DNA of 64,000 nucleotides from Chloroflexus aggregans DSM 9485 (GCF_000021945.1 NC_011831.1:3361353-3425352); one strand, 5' to 3'; positions 25,628 to 35,713 are shown, counted from the stretch's first letter. Translations and numbers: made by a program. The notes: generated by a model from the letters alone, not told the origin.

Positions 25628-28600
25628 ATGAAATCACAAGCACTCTACGGGGTTGAATACACCTTATTCGATCCATTGCCGACACGGTTGGTCGAAAATG
25701 AACCGCTCTTGATCGCGTTGCAGTTGCGCAACACCGGCCTGACTCCGTGGTTGACGACTGGCTACCCGGTCATGCTGGTCGTGCGTTGGAAAACCCTTGA
25801 TGGGATCGTTGTGCAAGAGCTGCCGTGGCAATCACTACCACGACCGGTACCGTGCGGTGATGCTATCACCATCGAGTTTCGGGTGACAGCTCCAGTCGTG
25901 GCGGGTGAGTATGTGTTCACCATAGAGCTGGTTGAACACATGATCGCTTGGTTTCACGAGCGAGGCGTTGCACCATTTTGTTCACCAATTACGGTTGAGC
26001 CGCCGCGCAATCCACGGATTACCATTATCAACGGCAATTGTTTAGCAAATGATGCGGTAGGAACCCATGTAGCGGCGCAGGTGCAGGCATTAGCGGAAGC
26101 TGGGTTTCAGCCGTTGTTATTGACGAGCTTTGTTGATGAACGATTGCCACGTGCGTTGCGCCGGTTTATGGTGGTTGTGCGGCCTGATGAGATTATCAAT
26201 CCTACTGACTGGAGCCGGCCATTCGCTGAGCATTTTCGTCGCTCGGCTGCTATTATTGTAAACTATTCGACCTATTACGATCTTGTCGAACTGATCCGGA
26301 TTGCACCGGCGCCAGTGCTGTTTGATTATCACGGTGTCACTCCGCCACAGATTTGGGGGGTTGGGCAGCCGGGGTACGAAGATGTCGCGCGTGGTTTAGC
26401 CAATATGCATCTCGTTCAGTTCGCCGATTATGCTGTGGCTCACAGCCAATACATGGTCGACGAGCTGGTGGCGACCGGTCTGATCGCACCAAGCCGTACT
26501 AGTGTCTTACCATATCCGGTCACTCGCGCTGCAGCGTACGCTGGGCCGCCCGATCCTCAGTTGCAACAGCAATACGCTTTGGCCGGGAAACGGGTGTTGT
26601 TGTATGTGGGTCGTATGGCGCGCAATAAGCGAATTAATATCCTTGTGGAAGCGCTGCCATTGATCCGCGCGCAGTACCCTAACACGGTATTGTTGCTAGT
26701 GGGTGAAACCGGTCACGCTTACGCGGAGTATGTCGCGGAAACAAAGGCGCGCGCGGAAGAGTTAGGGGTGGCCGATGCCGTGATCTTTACCGGCGCTCAA
26801 AATCGTGATCAGATCGGCGCTTTCTACCAGTTGTGCGATGTCTTTGTGATGGCGAGCATCCATGAGGGCTTTTGTATGCCAGTCATTGAGGCGATGGCGC
26901 TAGGCAAACCGGTGGTGGCGGCGGCGGCTACCGCATTGCCTAGCACCGTCGGTGATGCCGGCCTCCTCTTTACCCCGGATGATCACGAGGAGTTGGCGCG
27001 GCAGGTGCTGCGTGTGCTCGCTGCGTATGAAGAGCCGTCGCCTGATCCACTCGATAGCGCCCAAGCCCAACACCTCCTGCGCAACTGTCCGATAGCCTTC
27101 GTGACACCACGGTATGGACGCGATGTGTTAGGCGGCGCCGAGCGCGGTGCGCAAGCATGGGCCGAACAATTGGCGACCCGCGGGTTTGCCGTCGAGGTTT
27201 TAACAACCAATGCCATTGATTTGGTCGGCTGGCGCACGGCCCCGTTGTCCGAAATCGAAGTGATTAATGGCGTTACGGTACGTCGGTTTGCAGTTGATCC
27301 GGTCGATCCGAGCGGCTTTCACGACGTACAGATGAAAGCCGCTCGGGGTGAGGTTATTACCCGGCGGGACGAAGAGCGATTTATGCAGCATAACTTGCGC
27401 AGCCGGGCGCTCGAGGAGTATATTGCCCGTCACCGCGACGAGTATGCCGCCTTTATCTTCACCCCGTATCTGTTTGGTACTACGTATTACGCCGCGAAGC
27501 AGGCCGGCGATCGCGCTTTTCATATCCCATGTCTACACGATGAGTCGGCAGCGCAATTTGCCATCTTCCGCGAGATGTTAGAAGAAGCGCGAGGCATCTT
27601 CTTTAATACTTCCGCCGAAGAGCAACTAGCGCGACAGAAGCTGCACGTAGCTAATCCATTTTCAACCGTGCTTGGTTATGGCTTCCCTGATGAGCCATTA
27701 CGAGGGGATCCAGTGCGTTTTCGAGAACGTACCGGTGTGAAATCTCCGTTCTTGCTTTACAGCGGGCGTCTAGAAGAAGCCAAGAATGTGCCATTACTTA
27801 TCGAATGGTTTATAACCTACAAGACAGCTCATCCTGAAAGCGATTTGAAGTTGGTGTTGGCAGGAAAAGGTGAGATACCAATACCTGCTCGGTCAGATAT
27901 TGTGCATATAGGCATGATAGTCGATCGACAAGAACTGGCTGATGCGTATGCAGCAGCGCTTGCCCTCTGCCAGCTTTCGCGCAACGAGAGTTTCTCGATT
28001 GTGATGATGGAATCATGGCAGCAAGGTCGTCCGGTTATCGTGCATGCTGACTGTGCCGTAACTCGTGAGCATGTTAAACGAAGTGGCGGTGGTTATAGTT
28101 GTGATAGCGTGGCTAGTTTTAGTGCTGCTATCGATGATCTACTCGCCGATCCTCAACGTGGCGCAGTGCTTGGAGAACAGGGCCGCACGTATGTGCAAGC
28201 TCATTTTGGCTGGAATACGCTCGTTGATAAAATGATAGCAGCACTCGCTTCCTTCTTACAGCCGAGACCACTCATAAGCGAGTTTGCCCAGCGTGGTATT
28301 CGGCGCGCACTCGATTTTACCTATGCGCGCTTTGAAGCGCATCTCATCGGGTTGATCCAGCATCTCTGCCATCAGAGCGCTGGTTGGCAACTGTTCGAGC
28401 AGGTGCAGGGCCGGTTGGCTGCACTGGCGAATAGTCATGGTGGGTTAGCCAACAAACCCGAACCGGTGCCGGTTATGGCCCGTGCCCGCCGATGGGTGGA
28501 TCGGTTGCGTCAGCAGCCGCATCCTTCTGCAGGGCTCCCGCCGGTTAACGGCCATCAGCACGAGCAGCACGCAGTGATGCAACTCGTCGCTGAATTACTC

Positions 28601-28699
28601 GATCTGCTCGCCTATACTCGCCACGAGCAGCGCCGGCTTGAGCGCGAATTGGCCTTGTTGCGCGATCAAATGGCCATTCAGAAACAGAATGCATCGTAA
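25628..28699 (+). CDS. Bifunctional glycosyltransferase: Ig-like domain plus two GT4 domains
   Basis: 1023 residues. Residues about 5-125 form a beta-sandwich similar to the Ig-like modules of Wzt-type and glycosyltransferase-associated proteins (ending FTIELVEHMIAWFHERG). A first GT4 domain spans about 130-480 (RVLLYVGRMARNKRINIL, SIHEGFCMPVIEAMALGKPVV). A second spans about 490-880 (YGRDVLGGAERGAQAWAEQL, LLYSGRLEEAKNVPLLIEW, ESWQQGRPVIVH). The C-terminal 130 residues are helical and probably coiled (RHEQRRLERELALLRDQM). Two active sites suggest that it adds two different sugars or linkages. Probably translated with the preceding gene. Confidence 0.88.
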   Translation: MKSQALYGVEYTLFDPLPTRLVENEPLLIALQLRNTGLTPWLTTGYPVMLVVRWKTLDGIVVQELPWQSLPRPVPCGDAITIEFRVTAPVVAGEYVFTIELVEHMIAWFHERGVAPFCSPITVEPPRNPRITIINGNCLANDAVGTHVAAQVQALAEAGFQPLLLTSFVDERLPRALRRFMVVVRPDEIINPTDWSRPFAEHFRRSAAIIVNYSTYYDLVELIRIAPAPVLFDYHGVTPPQIWGVGQPGYEDVARGLANMHLVQFADYAVAHSQYMVDELVATGLIAPSRTSVLPYPVTRAAAYAGPPDPQLQQQYALAGKRVLLYVGRMARNKRINILVEALPLIRAQYPNTVLLLVGETGHAYAEYVAETKARAEELGVADAVIFTGAQNRDQIGAFYQLCDVFVMASIHEGFCMPVIEAMALGKPVVAAAATALPSTVGDAGLLFTPDDHEELARQVLRVLAAYEEPSPDPLDSAQAQHLLRNCPIAFVTPRYGRDVLGGAERGAQAWAEQLATRGFAVEVLTTNAIDLVGWRTAPLSEIEVINGVTVRRFAVDPVDPSGFHDVQMKAARGEVITRRDEERFMQHNLRSRALEEYIARHRDEYAAFIFTPYLFGTTYYAAKQAGDRAFHIPCLHDESAAQFAIFREMLEEARGIFFNTSAEEQLARQKLHVANPFSTVLGYGFPDEPLRGDPVRFRERTGVKSPFLLYSGRLEEAKNVPLLIEWFITYKTAHPESDLKLVLAGKGEIPIPARSDIVHIGMIVDRQELADAYAAALALCQLSRNESFSIVMMESWQQGRPVIVHADCAVTREHVKRSGGGYSCDSVASFSAAIDDLLADPQRGAVLGEQGRTYVQAHFGWNTLVDKMIAALASFLQPRPLISEFAQRGIRRALDFTYARFEAHLIGLIQHLCHQSAGWQLFEQVQGRLAALANSHGGLANKPEPVPVMARARRWVDRLRQQPHPSAGLPPVNGHQHEQHAVMQLVAELLDLLAYTRHEQRRLERELALLRDQMAIQKQNAS

Positions 28700-28891
28700 A
28701 CGGGTCTTGTTCCTATTGCATTTGTGATAAACGAGCCGTTGCTGGTTGCACTAATTGCACCGGCAACGGCGTTGATTATTCTAGCGGGAGGGATTGAGTC
28801 GCTCCTAGTACCCTTGTCTAGTTACGTGGTTGTTCGATCCATCTGCTATGCTGGTGGCAGTGAATGTATCGTGACAGCCGGGAGTTGTTCT

Positions 28892-30976
28892 ATGAAGCGC
28901 TCTACTATCCTGTCCATTCTACTCATAGGGACGCTGTTGATACTTGCCACCGTGATCCCATCTCCAACTGCACAAGCTGGCTATGCCGATCAACCGCCAC
29001 CGCTGCCGGGTTGGACGCACCCCGTCTCCTATGGCCTTGGTGTAGACACGACTGCCCGCCATGGGATCAATCTTGGCAATGCGCCAATTATTCGCAGTTC
29101 GCCGGTGATTGCCGATATTGATGGGAATGCGGCCAATCACAAAGAGGTGGCGGTTGTGACCAGTGATGGTTTCTTACACGTGCGTCGAGCGAATGGAACG
29201 CAACTCTGGTCGCCGGTGCAGTTATTACCGGCGCCGTGTTCGCCGCAAAGCAGCGATCATGTGGGGAATAGTAATCCGGTGGTTGGTGAGTTGCTCAGCG
29301 ATGGAGTGCCGTATATTGTCGTTGGCTATGGAACGATTTTGCCGTCGAACTGTGATGGCGGGATTGTTGCTGTAAATGGCCAGACCGGCCAGATTGCTTG
29401 GCGGTTTAGCCTCCGCCAATGGCAACAGCAGCAGGGATATCCAGCCGAAGATCTGTATGGCGTAGTCGCCTCGATTGCATTAGCCGATACTGATGGCGAT
29501 GGTAAGCTGGAGATAGCCTTCGGCGGCTTTGATCGCAACCTCTACCTGCTCAGTGCCGTTACCAGTACCACCTATACGGTACGCTGGTATTACCATGCCG
29601 CTGATACCATCTGGTCAACGCCGATTTTCTACAATATTGATAACGATCCTGAGCTTGAGCTGTTAGCGGCCACCGATATTACTGCCAACCCTCTGCTCGT
29701 GCCACCAACTCAAGACGGCGGTTTTCTGCACGCCTTTGACACTGCCCCGCGCACCCCCAAACGGATCGAATTCCAAACCGGTTTTATATGGCGCACCTAC
29801 GTCGATCAGGTGCTCTATTCGTCGCCGGCAATTGGTGATGTGTTAGCCAGCAATCTCGGCAGCGAATTGGTGATCGGTTCGAGTTGTTGGTTGCCGATTA
29901 GCGATAGAAACACTCCGGTTACGAAGCAGGGGCGTTGGGTTAAAATCCTTCGCTTGAGCGATGGCGCAGTGTTACAAACGCTCAATGCTCCCGAATGCGT
30001 CGAGTCATCGCCAGCGCTCGGTGATATTGATGGTGATGGGAAGCTGGAGATCGTCGTGAATGTGGGGTGGGAAGGCGATAATGGCATTCCTCATAGCGAG
30101 ACCATCGCATGGGATCCTGACAACCCCACGCCGAAATGGCGCACGATTCCGTACAGCGCCAATTGGGATCCTGATCCGAATAAGCGCTTCAATGATCCCA
30201 ATGGCGGTCATTTGCAGTCACCAGTGATCGCTGATATCAATGGTGATGGGATTGTTGAGGTGTTGACGGCGAATTTCTGGAGTGTGGTCATCTTACGCGG
30301 TTACGACGGCCAGCAGATGACTTGTTATCTCTCTCCAGCCTGCGGCTCTCAGCCATCGCTCTATGCGTGGTACACCGTAAAAGCGACACCGGCGGTAGGT
30401 GATATCAATGGTGATGGGGTGCTGGATGTCGTGATCGGCGGCGGTCATCAATTTGTCAATGGCCCTAGCGCGGTGCCGCCGGTTACGGCCCATCTCTATG
30501 CGTGGACGAATCTTGCTACGGTCTTTCCGTCCCAAACTTCGCCATCCGGCTACCAGACGGCTCTGGCTTACAGTGCGCCATGGCCGCAATTCCGCCGGTC
30601 GGCTACCAATGATGGCGTCCTCAACGTTCCCGGTTTACAGGCGGCAATAACTGAGCTGTTTGTGTTTACCGATGGTTCGATGCCGGAAACATATGAAATC
30701 GCGTTGAGCTCGCGCGATGGTTCGTCGCTCAATCTTAGTTTGAGCGAAAGTGGCGATAGCCAGAATATTATCTCGGCCACGTTGAGCAGCCCAACGGTGA
30801 GCGGCACCACGCCAAGCCGGGTTGTGATTACGGTGAATGCGGCTAGCGTTGCGAATGGTGTTTACCCTGTTACGTTGACTGTCAGTGCGCCTAGTTTGCC
30901 GGCAGTCACAATGAACGTTACGGTACGAAAAGTTACGGTGGTGTATCGTACACTGATGCCGTACGTTGCCCGTTAG
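28892..30976 (+). CDS. Secreted FG-GAP/VCBS propeller protein with BACON-like C-terminus
   Basis: 694 residues. A signal peptide (about 1-28, ending TAQA) precedes a beta-propeller with several Ca-binding blades of the form D-x-DGDGK or DINGDG (for example DTDGDGKLEIAFGG, DIDGDGKLEIVVNV, DINGDGIVEVL, DINGDGVLDVVIGG). The last 110 residues form an Ig/BACON-like domain ending in MPYVAR. FG-GAP proteins are usually extracellular adhesins or carbohydrate-binding proteins. The start at 28892 is chosen because it begins the signal peptide; upstream codons lack one. It lies inside the polysaccharide locus and may be a surface-display partner. Confidence 0.85.
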   Translation: MKRSTILSILLIGTLLILATVIPSPTAQAGYADQPPPLPGWTHPVSYGLGVDTTARHGINLGNAPIIRSSPVIADIDGNAANHKEVAVVTSDGFLHVRRANGTQLWSPVQLLPAPCSPQSSDHVGNSNPVVGELLSDGVPYIVVGYGTILPSNCDGGIVAVNGQTGQIAWRFSLRQWQQQQGYPAEDLYGVVASIALADTDGDGKLEIAFGGFDRNLYLLSAVTSTTYTVRWYYHAADTIWSTPIFYNIDNDPELELLAATDITANPLLVPPTQDGGFLHAFDTAPRTPKRIEFQTGFIWRTYVDQVLYSSPAIGDVLASNLGSELVIGSSCWLPISDRNTPVTKQGRWVKILRLSDGAVLQTLNAPECVESSPALGDIDGDGKLEIVVNVGWEGDNGIPHSETIAWDPDNPTPKWRTIPYSANWDPDPNKRFNDPNGGHLQSPVIADINGDGIVEVLTANFWSVVILRGYDGQQMTCYLSPACGSQPSLYAWYTVKATPAVGDINGDGVLDVVIGGGHQFVNGPSAVPPVTAHLYAWTNLATVFPSQTSPSGYQTALAYSAPWPQFRRSATNDGVLNVPGLQAAITELFVFTDGSMPETYEIALSSRDGSSLNLSLSESGDSQNIISATLSSPTVSGTTPSRVVITVNAASVANGVYPVTLTVSAPSLPAVTMNVTVRKVTVVYRTLMPYVAR

Positions 30977-30996
30977 TTGCGTGCTCCTGTCGTCAA

Positions 30997-31043
30997 GCGA
31001 ACACCGGTGCGCCGATTCAGGGCCTCCGGCGTTCGCTGTTTTG
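30997..31043 (+). terminator. Rho-independent terminator after FG-GAP gene
   Basis: GCGAACACCGG (30997-31007) pairs with CCGGCGTTCGC (31026-31036) with one mismatch, followed by TGTTTTG. Confidence 0.6.
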
Positions 31044-31050
31044 TTCACTA

Positions 31051-31059
31051 TGCTATAAT
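31051..31059 (+). promoter_or_regulatory. Extended -10 promoter of the epimerase gene
   Basis: TGCTATAAT, 43 bases ahead of the ATG at 31102 and directly after the preceding terminator. No strong -35. Confidence 0.55.
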
Positions 31060-31101
31060 TGGCCGGAAGAGCTTTTGATTGATGCAAGAGGTAGAGGATC
31101 C

Positions 31102-32121
31102 ATGACCCATCTTATCACTGGAGGCGCCGGGTTTATCGGTTGCAATCTGGCCGATTACTTGCTTCGCCATGGCGAACAGGTGACAATTGTTGATAATCTG
31201 AGCCGGCCCCGTACTCCGCTGAACCTGGCGTGGTTGCAAGAGCGGTATGGTGACCAGTTGCGTTTTGTGCAGGCCGATATCCGTGACGCCGCTGCGATGC
31301 AGGCGGTGATTCCCGGACACCGCGTGGTGTATCATCTTGCCGGCCAGGTCGCAGTGACGACCTCAGTGCAAGATCCGCGTAGCGATTTCGAGATCAATGC
31401 GCTCGGTACGCTGAATATTCTCGAAGCGGCCCGCCTTGCCCCTGAACCGCCGATCGTTTTCTTCTCTTCGACCAATAAGGTCTACGGTGGTATGGAGACA
31501 GTTGCGGTGGTGGAAGAGGAGACGCGCTATCGCTATCGTGATCTGCCAAACGGTGTACCTGAGCATCAGTTGCTCGATTTCCATTCGCCGTATGGCTGTA
31601 GCAAAGGCGCTGCCGATCAGTATGTGCGTGATTATGCCCGCATCTACGGCCTCAAAACGGTGGTCTTCCGCCAGTCGTGCATCTATGGTCCGCGCCAGTT
31701 TGGGGTTGAGGATCAAGGCTGGGCGGCGCACTTTGCGATTGCGGCCCTGCTCGAACGTCCAATTACGATCTATGGTGACGGCAAACAGGTGCGCGATATG
31801 CTGTACGTTGATGATCTGATCGCGGCGTATATGGCGGCTCTCGAACGGATCGATCGCGTGAGTGGGCGGATTTACAATATTGGTGGTGGGCCACAGAATG
31901 CCCTGTCGATTTGGGCCGAGTTTGGGCCGGTACTGAGCCGGTTGGTTGGTCGTGCGATTGAGGTGCGCTACGGCGATTGGCGGCCCGGTGATCAGCCGGT
32001 CTACATCAGTGATATTGCACTGGCTAAACAGGAGTTGGGTTGGGAGCCACGCATTTCGGTCTATGAAGGGATCGAGCGGATGGTGAGTTGGATCCGCGAT
32101 AATCTGCACCTATTCCGCTGA
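31102..32121 (+). CDS. NAD-dependent nucleotide-sugar epimerase/dehydratase
   Basis: 339 residues, extended SDR. It has LITGGAGFIGCNLADYLL, VDNLSRP, YHLAGQVAVTTS, SSTNKVYGG, catalytic SPYGCSKGAADQY, and RQSCIYGPRQFGVEDQGW. The last stretch is characteristic of the CDP-tyvelose/paratose 2-epimerase-like branch rather than of GalE. It should make a rare deoxy- or epimerised sugar for the polysaccharide. The start at 31102 is supported by the downstream position relative to the promoter and by AGAGG upstream. Confidence 0.92.
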   Translation: MTHLITGGAGFIGCNLADYLLRHGEQVTIVDNLSRPRTPLNLAWLQERYGDQLRFVQADIRDAAAMQAVIPGHRVVYHLAGQVAVTTSVQDPRSDFEINALGTLNILEAARLAPEPPIVFFSSTNKVYGGMETVAVVEEETRYRYRDLPNGVPEHQLLDFHSPYGCSKGAADQYVRDYARIYGLKTVVFRQSCIYGPRQFGVEDQGWAAHFAIAALLERPITIYGDGKQVRDMLYVDDLIAAYMAALERIDRVSGRIYNIGGGPQNALSIWAEFGPVLSRLVGRAIEVRYGDWRPGDQPVYISDIALAKQELGWEPRISVYEGIERMVSWIRDNLHLFR

Positions 32122-32179
32122 TGCGCGCGTGGTATCCATGGAGTATGCGGCACTCGAACTGTTGCATGCCGGAGATCAT

Positions 32180-32587
32180 ATGACTGCTCAAGTCCCACGC
32201 CTTGTTCATCCGCATGATGATGAACCGCTCGCGGCGGCGATTGCACGCGCTTTGCATAGCTCTGCGGTTGATTATCGTCAGTTTACCGACCTGAGTGAGT
32301 TGTTGGCGCGTGACGCTTATCTTGCCGAACAGGTACAGGAATTACGGCAGGCATGGGCGATTACGCCACCACCGGCAACATCGGTGATGGCTCGCTTTCG
32401 CCGTCGATTGGCGTGGTGGTTGTTTGGCCCGGAACTTGCTCAGATCAATGCGACTCACGCGACTCTCACTCGGATTGTCGAGAGCTTGATTGCCCATCTC
32501 GATACCGAACGGGCACTCCGGCAGGCCCTGAGCGAACGCTTGGCCGCTCTCGAACAGGGTCACGCTTCGTCTCAACACCACCCATGA
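32180..32587 (+). CDS. Hypothetical glycosyltransferase-associated helical protein
   Basis: 135 residues, soluble, helical, with a central Trp/Arg patch (FRRRLAWWLFG, about 78-88) that may sit at a membrane surface, and a C-terminal coiled-coil-like segment (about 95-128). No family recognised. The ATG at 32180 has GGAGA upstream; an earlier in-frame ATG at 32138 is possible. It overlaps the next glycosyltransferase by 4 bases (ATGA), so the two are translationally coupled and may act together. Confidence 0.65.
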   Translation: MTAQVPRLVHPHDDEPLAAAIARALHSSAVDYRQFTDLSELLARDAYLAEQVQELRQAWAITPPPATSVMARFRRRLAWWLFGPELAQINATHATLTRIVESLIAHLDTERALRQALSERLAALEQGHASSQHHP

Positions 32588-33657
32588 CACACCTTGTCTG
32601 GCATTCGACCTTCGCTTCTCCAACCGGCTATAGCAGCTCGTCACGGGCGATTGTGGCGGCCCTCAACGAGGCCGGCTTGGCGGTACGCCCGTTGTATCTG
32701 TTCGATGCAGATCATGCCGAGCAGGTGTACGGCTCGATCCCGCCGTTGATCCGCTCGCTCCAACAATTGCCGATCCGGCTCGACGTACCACAAGTGGTGT
32801 ATGGGCGCGGTGAATTGTTTTGTAAAAATAGTGGTGCTTACCGGATCGGCTTCACGATGCTTGAGACTGATCGGTTGCCGACCCATTGGGTTGAGCAGGC
32901 CAACCTGATGGACGAGGTCTGGACACCAACCGCATGGGGGCGAGAGGTATTTATCGCCAGCGGCATCACACGACCGGTCTACGTTGTGCCATTAGGTGTA
33001 GATTCGGCAGTCTTTGCACCCGGCCCGCCACGTCGCGATTTAGGTGATCGCACCGTCTTTCTCTCGGTTTTCGAGTGGAGTAAGCGTAAGGGGTGGGATG
33101 TGCTGCTGGCGGCCTATCGGGCTGCATTCAGGCCAAGCGATCCGGTTGTGTTGGTGTTGAAGATCGATCATCGCGCCCCCGGCAACCCGCTGCGCGAGCT
33201 GGCGGCGGCGCTCGGCGATCAGGCCCCGCCAGTGGCAGTGTTCTACAACCAGACTTTCAGCCCGGTGCGTATGGCCGAACTCTACCGCAGTGCGGATTGT
33301 TTTGTCTTACCGAGCCGTGGTGAAGGGTGGGGGATGCCGGTGCTCGAGGCGATGGCGTGTGGCGTGCCGGTGATTGCTACTGCGTGGAGTGGTCCGACCG
33401 CATTTCTCGATGAGACATGCGGTTATCCCTTGCCGATCCGCGGCTTGACGCCGACCGGCGCCACTAGCATCCCTTACGCCGGTGCGCAGTGGGCTGAGCC
33501 AGACGTTGATGCGCTGATTGAGCTGTTGCGCCGCGTGCATCATCATCGTGACGAAGCCCATGTGCGTGGTGCGCAAGCGGTGATCCGTGCGCGTGAGTGG
33601 CCGTGGACGCGCAGTGCGCAGGCGATTCTCGAGCGGTTGCAGGTGATTGGGTGCTAA
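32584..33657 (+). CDS. GT4-family glycosyltransferase
   Basis: 357 residues. The N-terminal WHSTFASPTGYSSSSRAIVAAL and IGFTMLETDRLPTHWVEQAN match a group of GT4 enzymes. The donor half has VPLGVDSAVF, FLSVFEWSKRKGWDVLL and the E-x7-E motif in SRGEGWGMPVLEAMACGVPVIAT. Nucleotide-sugar binding is expected; the sugar is unknown. It is the last gene of the polysaccharide cluster, and dispersed GCAAAGACGC repeats follow its stop. Confidence 0.92.
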   Translation: MTHLVWHSTFASPTGYSSSSRAIVAALNEAGLAVRPLYLFDADHAEQVYGSIPPLIRSLQQLPIRLDVPQVVYGRGELFCKNSGAYRIGFTMLETDRLPTHWVEQANLMDEVWTPTAWGREVFIASGITRPVYVVPLGVDSAVFAPGPPRRDLGDRTVFLSVFEWSKRKGWDVLLAAYRAAFRPSDPVVLVLKIDHRAPGNPLRELAAALGDQAPPVAVFYNQTFSPVRMAELYRSADCFVLPSRGEGWGMPVLEAMACGVPVIATAWSGPTAFLDETCGYPLPIRGLTPTGATSIPYAGAQWAEPDVDALIELLRRVHHHRDEAHVRGAQAVIRAREWPWTRSAQAILERLQVIGC

Positions 33658-33738
33658 AGTACACGCAAAGACGCTAAGCACGCAAAGACGCAAGAGCTAA
33701 AAGATAACGTTGCGAACTTCGCGAACTTTGCGCCTTTG
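33658..33738. repeat. Dispersed ACGCAAAGACGC-type repeat
   Basis: CACGCAAAGACGC occurs twice, then an inverted pair GATAACG (33703-33709) ... CGTTATC enclosing GCGAACTTCGCGAACTTTGCGCCTTTG. The same words recur at 58331-58432. It lies between converging genes. Confidence 0.75.
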
Positions 33739-33743
33739 CGTTA

Positions 33744-34883
33744 TCACCTGACCGCGTCGAGCGCTTCTCCCACCCGCAGTACTTCGTCGAGGGTATTGTA
33801 GAAGTGGGGCGCAATGCGCACACCGGCTCCACGTGGTGTCACCACAATTCCCGTCTCGGTCAAGCGATGCGCCACCGCGGTCGGGTTCTCGACCAGCGCT
33901 ACCACGATCCCACTACGATGTTCGGGTGCGGTATCCGCAGCGAGTCGATAGCCACGCTCTTGCAGATCGTCGATCAGCGCCGCTACCAGCGTGTTAATCT
34001 GGCGCTCAATCTGATCGATCCCTACCTCTTGCAACATCGTCACTGCGGCCAACAGCGCCAGATTATTCGCAACATTCGGCGTTCCCAGGGTGAATCGTTC
34101 GGCAGTTTCGGGTAGCGTAAGATTGTAATCAAGATAATTCTGCCCGCTCACACTACTGGCCGCGCCAACGTAAGCCCCCGGCACAAGGTCGCGGATCAGC
34201 TCGCGTCGCACGTAGAGAAACCCACTGCCCGGCGTTGAAAGTAGCCACTTCTGCGAGCCGCAGGCCAACATATCGACGTGCCATGCCTGCACATCAACCG
34301 GAAATGCGCCGAGGGTTTGGATCGCATCAACGACGAAGGAGATTCCACGCTCGCGGCAGATTTGACCAACAGCCGCCAAATCGTTACGGAAGCCGGTAGC
34401 AAACATCGCCGTGCTGAGGGCAATCACGCGGGTGCGGTGATCGATCCGGCGCACGAGCAATTCAAGATCAAGCCCACCATTATGTTGCGGCACGACTTTG
34501 GTCAATACGCCGCGATACGCCAACTGCTGCCACGGATAGACGTTGGCCGGATAATCACCATCGAGCACCAGCACATTATCGCCGGGGCGTAATGGCAAAC
34601 TAACTGCAGCGGTATTAATACCGGCGGCAGTGTTTGGCATCAGCACAATCTCGTCTGGTGAGGTAGCATTGATCAGGCGCGCAAGCCGCTGTTTTAATTC
34701 AGCGAATTGTGCGATCACCTTAGGGAAAACGGCGGTAAACGGTTCGTGGGCAGCCTGGTCGAGGTACGCTTGAATGGCAGCCTGTACTCGGCGACTGAGC
34801 GGAGAAACCGCTGCGTGGCTCAGAAAAATGTAGCGTTCGGTGATCGGAAACTCGGCTCGATAAGCGGAAAAGTCGGTTGTCAT
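33744..34883 (-). CDS. Class V aminotransferase (cysteine desulfurase-like)
   Basis: 379 residues. PLP fold type I. YIFLSHAAVSPLS begins the substrate site, NTAAGINTAAVSL binds the phosphate, SFVVDAIQTLGAFPVD carries the PLP Asp, and GSQKWLLSTPG the Schiff-base Lys. The family covers cysteine desulfurases, isopenicillin-N-epimerase-like and related enzymes; no SufS/IscS active-site Cys loop is evident in the expected place. It overlaps the upstream hydrolase gene by 4 bases, so the two are one operon. Confidence 0.9.
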   Translation of the reverse strand: MTTDFSAYRAEFPITERYIFLSHAAVSPLSRRVQAAIQAYLDQAAHEPFTAVFPKVIAQFAELKQRLARLINATSPDEIVLMPNTAAGINTAAVSLPLRPGDNVLVLDGDYPANVYPWQQLAYRGVLTKVVPQHNGGLDLELLVRRIDHRTRVIALSTAMFATGFRNDLAAVGQICRERGISFVVDAIQTLGAFPVDVQAWHVDMLACGSQKWLLSTPGSGFLYVRRELIRDLVPGAYVGAASSVSGQNYLDYNLTLPETAERFTLGTPNVANNLALLAAVTMLQEVGIDQIERQINTLVAALIDDLQERGYRLAADTAPEHRSGIVVALVENPTAVAHRLTETGIVVTPRGAGVRIAPHFYNTLDEVLRVGEALDAVR

Positions 34884-35713
34884 GCGGTTGTTTCCTCGAG
34901 AAAACTAGACAAAATCGCGTGATACTCTTGTGGTCGTTCCAGCATGGGTAAATGACCGCACTGCTCGATCCAGACCAACCGGCAGTGGGGGATACGGGCG
35001 GCAGCAACCGGAGCGCCCGGTGGGGGCATAATCTGGTCGTGGCGGCAAGCAATAATCAAGCTCGGCGCACGGACGGCGGCCATTGCCGCCGTGATCGTCG
35101 GGCTACCGGCGCCGCGCGCAGTCTCTAAGGCAGTGCGTTGCTCCATCGCGAGAAAATCGGCGAACGTCTCACGGAGGATGGCATGATCGGCGGGCAGCCG
35201 GTAGAAGAAACGGCTTCCGATCAGCCGCATAATCGGTTGCACATCAAGCATCCATGGGCGGCGCAGCGCCAGCCACAGTGCCATCAGATGATGGATTGAG
35301 GCGACAATGCGCCGTTCGCGTTCATCGCGGAAGGTGCTGAAACTGGTCAGCACAAGCCTCGTTACCCGTTCGGGGTAGCGTGCGGCGACATGGACGGCGA
35401 CAGCGGCACAGAGCGAATGACCGTTAATCGCAAAGCGCTCAACGCCGAGCGCATCGGCAAACGCGATCACCCAATCGGCCAGCCGTTCGAGTGAAAGCCG
35501 GCCACCAAGTGGTGGTGACGAACCAAAGCCGGGGAGATCGGGCGCGATCAGGGTATACCGGTCGGCTAGATCGCGCAGCGTATAGTGCCAGAGCCGCGAC
35601 GATCCACCCCACCCGTGGAGGAGGAGGAGAGGTGGGCCATGACCGGCACGGCGAAAGGTTGTGCGCAGACCGGTAACGGCAGTTTCGGCAGCAGATACGG
35701 CGAGCGTAGCCAT
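34880..35713 (-). CDS. Alpha/beta hydrolase
   Basis: 277 residues with LLLHGWGGSSRLWHYTL (oxyanion), NGHSLCAAVAVHVA (nucleophile elbow with Cys after Ser-Leu rather than Gly-Gly), a lid of about 65 residues (140-205), ACRHDQIMP (acid) and WIEQCGHLPMLE (His). The GHSLCA elbow is less usual. No signal peptide. Coupled to the aminotransferase downstream. Substrate unknown. Confidence 0.9.
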   Translation of the reverse strand: MATLAVSAAETAVTGLRTTFRRAGHGPPLLLLHGWGGSSRLWHYTLRDLADRYTLIAPDLPGFGSSPPLGGRLSLERLADWVIAFADALGVERFAINGHSLCAAVAVHVAARYPERVTRLVLTSFSTFRDERERRIVASIHHLMALWLALRRPWMLDVQPIMRLIGSRFFYRLPADHAILRETFADFLAMEQRTALETARGAGSPTITAAMAAVRAPSLIIACRHDQIMPPPGAPVAAARIPHCRLVWIEQCGHLPMLERPQEYHAILSSFLEETTA

